A DNA stretch of 10,767 bases, taken from positions 1-10,767 of the forward strand of contig DAOUUS010000031.1 of NCBI GenBank assembly GCA_030668065.1, written 5' to 3'. Below, in pieces: positions 7,175 through 10,767 of the stretch (position 1 is its first letter; the number at the start of each line of letters is the position of its first letter). This DNA is from Candidatus Methanophagales archaeon. Lineage in GTDB: Archaea; Halobacteriota; Syntropharchaeia; Alkanophagales; Methanospirareceae. Below the pieces are notes generated by a model, which saw nothing but the letters and a program-made list of their open reading frames with translations, did not search any database and was not told where the DNA came from. Made by a program: the position numbers and the translations under genes.

Positions 7175-7190
7175 CTAAACTTATGGTGAA
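7170..7190. repeat. Short inverted repeat over the transposase start codon
   Basis: TTCACC and GGTGAA are perfect 6-bp arms around nine A/T-rich bases that include the ATG at 7183. This could be a small operator or translation-masking hairpin, or part of the element's left end. Six base pairs can also arise by chance. Confidence 0.3.
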
Positions 7191-7997
7191 ACTAACAGAC
7201 AAAAAGATCAAATGGGCAGTTAAGCAGGTAATAAACAAAGGTGAAAGCACGGGGATGGTTGCAGCGATATATGGTGTCTCAAGAAGAAGAATACAGCAAT
7301 TGGTGCAGTATTATAGGGAAACAGGGGAATATCCTATGCTTGATAAGAAAAGAAGACCAAAAACTCATCTTAGCGATGATGAGACGCAGATAATTGAAGA
7401 TGCCTATAATGAGTCATTCTTGGGTGCCCGTTTACTTAGGCACAATATCCAGAAGCATTACAAACGGAATATATCGCATAACAAGATTCATCAGCATCTG
7501 CTTGAGGTGGGTCTGGCGAGACCTAATCGGAAAAAGCAGAAGAAGCGTAAAAGATGCCGATATGAAAGAAAGCACAGTCTTTCATTGGTGCATGCAGATT
7601 GGCTTGGCTACGAGGGGACTCAGGTGATAGCGTACGAGGACGACACATCGAGGAAGATCCTCTCTATTGGTGAATTTACCAATGCAACCACAGACAATGC
7701 CCTAGGTGTGTTTAAGCATGCAGAAGACGTAGCAATGGCATATCGTGTGAAGATTACTGCGGTTAATACTAATCGGGGCACTCAGTTCTATGCAAGCGGT
7801 GGTTTCTGGAGTACAGAAGACATAGGTGGAGGTTTGATTCTGCGTATGCGTTTGCAGAGTGGTACAATAACCGTGTCCATGGGGCACTTGACCTGGAATA
7901 CTTTGAAACTCCGAATGATGCTTTTATCAGGAAAATGAGATCTGAGAACACGCTTGGAATGTTCTTCAAGTGGTGTGAAAAGGAGGTAAGTTTATGA
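7183..7997 (+). pseudogene. Degenerate integrase-core (IS481-type) DDE transposase
   Basis: The first frame (7183-7938) encodes an N-terminal helix-turn-helix (about 8-45; MVAAIYGVSRRRIQQLV), a second DNA-binding region with a very basic linker (KKQKKRKRCR, about 118-127) and the start of an RNase H-like core. The first catalytic Asp is D139 (HADWLGYEG). The second is replaced: NTNRGTQF has N197 where the family has Asp (TDRG). After YASGG (about 7797-7803) the conserved stretch ending in NGK.E is missing, and the protein resumes two bases out of frame as RWFLEYRRHRWRFDSAYAFA, EWYNNRVHGALDLEYFETP and AFIRKM, ending with TGA at 7995-7997. The deletion removes the catalytic Glu and shifts the frame. 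The 7183 ATG has no clear Shine-Dalgarno. It cannot be active as encoded. I could not define terminal inverted repeats or target duplications. Confidence 0.85.
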
Positions 7998-8053
7998 ATA
8001 AGAAATCTCTTATGAATAGTAAGCGAAATAATATCAGGACTCAACAGGAATAA
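7994..8053 (+). CDS. 19-residue ORF overlapping the transposase 3' end
   Basis: ATG at 7994 overlaps the stop of the shifted transposase frame and has a strong AGGAGG at 7981-7986, 7 nt upstream. It encodes a basic, polar peptide (MNKKSLMNSKRNNIRTQQE). It may be the start of a truncated second cistron of the mobile element. From 8054 to 8142 I see no gene, only AT-rich DNA with the near-repeat AAATCTGTGCT / GAATCTGTGTC and a small hairpin (ATCATT-GGAA-AATGAT, about 8109-8124). Confidence 0.25.
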   Translation: MNKKSLMNSKRNNIRTQQE

Positions 8054-8142
8054 AATTAAAAAACTACTTTAAATCTGTGCTAATCAGCGTGAATCTGTGT
8101 CTTAAAAATCATTGGAAAATGATACAATTCGGGCAAATTATT

Positions 8143-8203
8143 ATTTGGGTGTACCCTTAAGCCGGCACGAATTTGGGTGCGATTTGGGTATGATTTGGGT
8201 GTA
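8143..8203. repeat. ATTTGGGT direct repeats, three in an 11-bp tandem
   Basis: ATTTGGGT occurs at 8143, 8171, 8182 and 8193. The last three are spaced exactly 11 bp, about one helical turn, so all copies face the same side of the DNA. They lie about 38-70 bp upstream of the TATA box at 8241-8248, where archaeal activators often bind. This suggests a cooperative regulator site for the 8293 gene. The regulator is unknown. Confidence 0.6.
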
Positions 8204-8239
8204 ATCCGGGCGAAAAGAAAAGCTTACATAGGGTTATTA

Positions 8240-8263
8240 CATATATAAAGTCGTGTGAACACG
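8240..8263 (+). promoter_or_regulatory. TATA box plus adjacent CGTGT-GA-ACACG inverted repeat
   Basis: ATATATAA (8241-8248) is a good archaeal TATA box. The transcription start is expected near 8270, just before the AGGAGG at 8275-8280 of the 8293 gene. Between TATA box and start lies an inverted repeat, CGTGT (8252-8256) and ACACG (8259-8263) separated by GA. A protein bound there would be placed to block the polymerase. Confidence 0.55.
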
Positions 8264-8292
8264 TTAAAAAAATTAGGAGGTGAAGCGATAAG

Positions 8293-8676
8293 ATGAATAC
8301 AAAACTGGTTGCTGGAATATTAATCGCAGCGCTGGTAGCGACTTCCATCGGAGTTGCTGCGGCACGATACGGCCCGGAAAACGGATCACGATACCTGGAT
8401 GCAGACGGCGATGGTGTATGTGACAACATCGGTGAACGCCCCGGATACGTAGATGAAGACGGTGACGGCGTATGTGATAATCGCGGTACCCGCGGATTCC
8501 GTGGTGATGCCCGTATTTTTGTGGACACAGATGGTGACGGTATCTGCGACAACATCGGCATAAACGGTCGAGACAGTGACGGAGATGGCATACCAAACGG
8601 TAAAGACGATGATTATGTCCAGTCACGAGATGGTAGCGGCAAGCAAAGCGGTAATAGGCGTGGTGGCAATCGTTAA
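8293..8676 (+). CDS. Secreted calcium-binding-repeat protein (thrombospondin type 3-like)
   Basis: A 127-residue protein with a signal peptide (K4, hydrophobic 5-24, likely cleavage after VAAA at 24). The mature part holds four DxDxDGxxD loops: D36-D44, D54-D62, D78-D86 and D94 to about D105. The first three share the form VDxDGDGVCDN/ICDN with a Cys inside the loop (C43, C61, C85); the fourth has IPNGKDDD instead. Such EF-hand-like loops bind calcium and become rigid on binding. An odd number of Cys leaves at least one free for a metal or an intermolecular disulfide. The tail (109-127) is Gly/Arg/Ser-rich and basic. There is no membrane anchor, so it is probably released or bound to the cell surface. 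AGGAGGTGA precedes the ATG. The gene stands alone between its own promoter and terminator. Function beyond calcium binding is unknown. Confidence 0.85.
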   Translation: MNTKLVAGILIAALVATSIGVAAARYGPENGSRYLDADGDGVCDNIGERPGYVDEDGDGVCDNRGTRGFRGDARIFVDTDGDGICDNIGINGRDSDGDGIPNGKDDDYVQSRDGSGKQSGNRRGGNR

Positions 8677-8702
8677 GCGTTGATTTTTTAATACCGAAAT
8701 AC

Positions 8703-8738
8703 GTGCGTGTGAGAGACACATGCACTTTTTATTTTTTC
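8703..8738 (+). terminator. Strong intrinsic-type terminator
   Basis: The stem GTGCGTGTG / CACATGCAC forms nine consecutive pairs (one G-T wobble) around an AGAGA loop at 8703-8725. TTTTTATTTTTT follows directly. It lies 27 nt after the stop of the calcium-binding-repeat gene and isolates it from the operon that follows. Confidence 0.75.
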
Positions 8739-8787
8739 CTATTGTAATCTTTCACATACATCAAACATATTTGAAGTATTAACAGTT

Positions 8788-8904
8788 ATGGTTCTGAAAC
8801 TAAACGAGATATTAAAAGTGTTGAAGCACTTTTGGACGATTCCAAAGCAAGAGCAGCGGGTAGGGGTGATACCGGGACCAGCAGGTAGAGGCGGTGATGC
8901 GTGA
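8788..8904 (+). CDS. 38-residue ORF translationally coupled to the TSUP transporter
   Basis: ATG 8788 to TGA 8902-8904 encodes a short protein with an amphipathic basic N-terminal helix (MVLKLNEILKVLKHFW) and a Gly/Pro tail (VGVIPGPAGRGG). Its stop overlaps the ATG of the transporter (TGATG at 8902-8906), the classic sign of translational coupling and the main reason to believe it is real. It could be a small partner of the transporter, or a cytosolic N-terminal extension that is fused in other species. No clear Shine-Dalgarno precedes it. I do not recognise a family. Confidence 0.5.
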   Translation: MVLKLNEILKVLKHFWTIPKQEQRVGVIPGPAGRGGDA

Positions 8905-9749
8905 TGACCCTAAGCATATTGACCGCGATAATCATATTCCTGGTTACAGGTATTGGTGTGGGATTCGCAAGTGGTCTCCTCGGTGTCGGCGGTTGCTTTA
9001 TCATGATGCCAGTTCAGTTTTGGGTATATACCGAGATGGGCATGGACCCTAATACGGCTATCCTGGTTGCTTTCGGCACGAACCTGTTTGTGGTGCTTCC
9101 AACTGCTATCAGTAGCGCTTACGGGCATACGAAGAAGGGGGCGGTATGGTGGAACGCGGCAATCGTTTTAGGCTTGACAGGTTCCGTAGGGGCAGTACTT
9201 GGTGCGACTATCGCGACACATCTACCTGCACACATTTTGAAGATGGCTTTTGGTCTTGCGATACTCGCAGGTGGTGTATGGATGTTAACTGCGAAAACAC
9301 CAACTATAGAAGAAGAACCGATAGATAAACCATGGATATGGGCTGCGTGGGGCGTTCCAATTGGAATAGTAACCGGTATAATCGGAATTGGCGGCGGTAT
9401 ACTCATGATACCTTTATTCGTGCTGGTATTGAAATTCGGGATGCACAAAGCAGTTGGGACATCAACCGCTGTTATGATATTCACAAGTATCGGCGGCTTA
9501 GCGGGCTATATCTATAACGGCTTGCTGGCGGGTGTGTATGGTGCCTATCCGATTGGGCATCTGATAGGATATGTAAATCCCGAATCATGGCTTGTGCTTG
9601 CGGCAACGAGCGTGCCGATGGCTCAGGTTGGCGTCCGAGCAGCGCATTTACTGCCGGCAAAACAGTTAAAATATGTGTTCGTTGTGGTAATGATATACAT
9701 AAGCTTGAAGATGATAGGTGTATTTGAATGGTTACGATTGCCATTTTAA
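8904..9749 (+). CDS. TauE/SafE (TSUP) family membrane transporter
   Basis: A 281-residue membrane protein with about eight hydrophobic helices and the family's internal duplication. Each half opens with the Gly-rich signature: GFASGLLGVGG (20-30) and GIVTGIIGIGGGILMIP (154-170), separated by an acidic loop (PTIEEEPIDK, about 133-142). TSUP proteins move organic or inorganic anions, often sulfite, sulfoacetate, thiosulfate or other sulfur compounds; the substrate here cannot be read from sequence. I chose ATG 8904 over the GTG at 8901 because it overlaps the upstream stop (TGATG) and is well placed after GGCGGTGAT. Length and both signatures indicate an intact gene. It lies in an apparent operon with the small ORF upstream and the helical protein downstream. 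Confidence 0.9.
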   Translation: MTLSILTAIIIFLVTGIGVGFASGLLGVGGCFIMMPVQFWVYTEMGMDPNTAILVAFGTNLFVVLPTAISSAYGHTKKGAVWWNAAIVLGLTGSVGAVLGATIATHLPAHILKMAFGLAILAGGVWMLTAKTPTIEEEPIDKPWIWAAWGVPIGIVTGIIGIGGGILMIPLFVLVLKFGMHKAVGTSTAVMIFTSIGGLAGYIYNGLLAGVYGAYPIGHLIGYVNPESWLVLAATSVPMAQVGVRAAHLLPAKQLKYVFVVVMIYISLKMIGVFEWLRLPF

Positions 9750-9780
9750 ATTTTAAATTTATAGGAGGCGAAACGAGAAT

Positions 9781-9996
9781 ATGACGGAAGAAGAAGATAA
9801 GCAGAAACTAAGTATATTGTTGACGCACTGGATAGAACATAATAAAGGGCATGCGCAGGAGTTTAAGCGTTGGGCGGATAAAGCAAAGGGGTTTGACGGA
9901 GTGGTCTCGGAAGAGTTGCTGGATGCGGTGAAACACATGGAGGAAGTGAATGACGCTCTTTCTAATGCGTTAGAGCGTATGAATAACTCGGGGTAG
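9781..9996 (+). CDS. Small helical protein with a His-rich helix
   Basis: A 71-residue protein predicted to be almost all helix: an acidic N-terminus, helix 1 (about 7-36; LLTHWIEHNKGHAQEFKRWA), a short turn and helix 2 (about 43-68). H16, H20 and H24 are spaced i, i+4, i+8, on one face of helix 1, which could bind a metal; H52 in helix 2 may join them. It resembles small uncharacterised archaeal proteins with the HW-EHN-H-EF pattern; no function is known to me. AGGAGG at 9763-9768 lies 12 nt before the ATG, rather far but strong. It follows the transporter by 31 nt and precedes the TrmO-like gene by 12 nt, so co-transcription is likely. Confidence 0.75.
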   Translation: MTEEEDKQKLSILLTHWIEHNKGHAQEFKRWADKAKGFDGVVSEELLDAVKHMEEVNDALSNALERMNNSG

Positions 9997-10008
9997 AAGC
10001 TGTAAAAC

Positions 10009-10458
10009 ATGACGATGGAAACAGTACAAATCGGGGTGATTCACAGTCCGTATAAGACTCTGGCAGAATGCCCGCGGCAGGCCAGCAAGTCGGTACAGGT
10101 TGCTGAGATAGAGGTATTCGAGGAATATGCAGGTGGATTGAAGGACATAGACGGATTTTCGCATATTGTCGTCCTCTATTGGCTGCATAAATCGCAAGGG
10201 CATTCGCTGCTTGTTGTGACGCCGTGGGATGCGAAACCGCATGGAGTTTTCACTACGAGGTCGCCCCGAAGACCGAATCCTATTGGGCTTTCGGTTGTGG
10301 AGTTGATAGAGCGGGAGGGTAATATATTGAGGGTCAAAGGTATAGATGCGTGTGATGGTACGCCATTGCTAGATATAAAGCCGTATGTACCGGAATTTGA
10401 TGAGAAGGAGCTGCGGGAAGTGAAGATCGGGTGGCTGGAGGGGAAGGTGAGGAGATGA
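10009..10458 (+). CDS. TrmO-like (UPF0066/TsaA domain) tRNA t6A37 methyltransferase
   Basis: A 149-residue single-domain protein of the TrmO/YaeB family. The bacterial enzyme uses S-adenosylmethionine to methylate N6 of threonylcarbamoyladenosine at tRNA position 37. Family blocks are present in order: VQIGVIHSPYKT (5-16), FSHIVVLYWLHK (50-61), VFTTRSPRRPNPIGLSVVEL (80-99), the strongest signature, and GIDACDGTPLLDIKPYVPEF (111-130). The C-terminal extension of E. coli TrmO is missing, as is common for short archaeal members. Some archaeal members may methylate other substrates, so the tRNA role is inferred. ATG 10009 has only a weak upstream site and ATG 10015 is an alternative. It is the last gene of the apparent operon that includes the TSUP transporter, and it converges on the intron ORF. 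Confidence 0.85.
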   Translation: MTMETVQIGVIHSPYKTLAECPRQASKSVQVAEIEVFEEYAGGLKDIDGFSHIVVLYWLHKSQGHSLLVVTPWDAKPHGVFTTRSPRRPNPIGLSVVELIEREGNILRVKGIDACDGTPLLDIKPYVPEFDEKELREVKIGWLEGKVRR

Positions 10459-10534
10459 ATTACTTATCGCCCGCTCTTTCAGCGCAAACCATCATGACCA
10501 AGATAATAAACGAACAAAACCCCTTCGTGGAGAT

Positions 10535-10767
10535 TTAGAGTGCATTCGCTCGCTTGATCACATCACCGATTTTACGGATGATATTTCCAATCGAGTTCTT
10601 GGATGGCTTTATCAGAAGCTTTCCCGCGTATTTGCGGAAGTTCCAGCCCAAAAAGTCAAAGCCACAATCGATATGGGTGATATGAGTCTTTTCCTCTGAC
10701 AATTCCAGACCTCGTGCCTTCAGGAACTCTTTAATCAACTCAGCAATCTCCTTTGCCGTCTTTTCTG
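10535..10767 (-). pseudogene. ltrA: 3'-truncated group II intron reverse transcriptase/maturase (right edge)
   Basis: Minus-strand coding sequence enters from the right edge (EKTAKEIAELIKEFLKARG) and shows the LtrA-type stretch after the palm: LELSEEKTHITHI, GFDFLGWNFRKY and KLLIKPSK. These are hallmarks of group II intron-encoded proteins just before the thumb/maturase domain. The frame then ends at a TAA (10535-10537) after KRANAL, where intact proteins continue with the maturase domain and often an HNH endonuclease. None of that, and no intron domain V/VI structure, is visible in the 76 nt before the TrmO-like gene. The TTG at 10738 is not a true start, since the frame continues off the window. 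It is probably a remnant that cannot splice or retrohome. Confidence 0.85.

Noticed and set aside
7146..8140. CCCGAAATT near 7147 and AATTCGGG near 8126 as transposon terminal inverted repeats
   Set aside because: The match is only about 8 bases with a gap, and no flanking target duplication was found, so element ends remain undefined.
8157..8725. Two minus-strand ORFs of 144 and 150 codons
   Set aside because: Both are antisense to the signal-peptide calcium-repeat gene; their His/Arg or Ser/Pro periodicity mirrors the DGDG-coding repeats.
1..10767. tRNA, rRNA or riboswitch genes
   Set aside because: No cloverleaf with TTCRANNC, no rRNA-conserved core and no recognisable riboswitch motif was seen by eye; a covariance-model scan was not possible.

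Overview
The window looks like a chromosomal segment of a methane-metabolising archaeon of the Euryarchaeota/Halobacteriota, either a methanogen or an ANME-type relative. Two genes carry this call. One is a minus-strand DUF39 protein with two inserted [4Fe-4S] motifs, which matches the methanogenesis marker 16 (Mmp16) architecture. The other is a large NosD-repeat surface protein ending in a PGF-CTERM anchor, the archaeosortase sorting signal of Euryarchaeota. Archaeal TATA boxes and G-rich Shine-Dalgarno sequences fit this. The exact lineage cannot be fixed from the sequence alone.

Layout. 1-3750: a giant cell-surface parallel beta-helix protein, entering from the left edge and broken by an in-frame TAA at 142-144. 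Its 3' end is followed by a terminator-like hairpin. 3934-5230: a compact plus-strand cluster of an unrecognised membrane-anchored protein, an exported protein that keeps only the N-terminal half of acetolactate decarboxylase, and a small cupin. 5257-6510: the Mmp16-like gene, convergent with the cupin, with its own TATA box near 6685 and an unusual 150-nt leader. 6831-8053: a scrapyard, with a frameshifted remnant of a DUF6577/AbiEi-like gene (minus) next to an integrase-core (IS481-type) transposase gene (plus) that has lost its catalytic residues and carries an internal deletion. 8143-8738: a self-contained unit with 11-bp repeats, a TATA box, an inverted repeat, a secreted calcium-binding-repeat protein and a strong intrinsic terminator. 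8788-10458: a likely operon of a 38-residue ORF, a TauE/SafE-type (TSUP) transporter, a small helical His-rich protein and a TrmO-like tRNA methyltransferase. 10535-10767: the truncated 3' end of a group II intron reverse transcriptase on the minus strand, running off the right edge.

How it fits together. The window mixes envelope functions (beta-helix surface protein, exported calcium-binding protein, exported ALDC-like fragment, TSUP exporter) with core metabolism (Mmp16, TrmO-like) and decayed mobile or defence DNA. No complete new multi-gene system is evident. The best leads are the repeat-controlled calcium-binding gene, the half-ALDC exported protein, the Mmp16 leader with an A7 tract between two open frames, and the in-frame stop in the surface protein.
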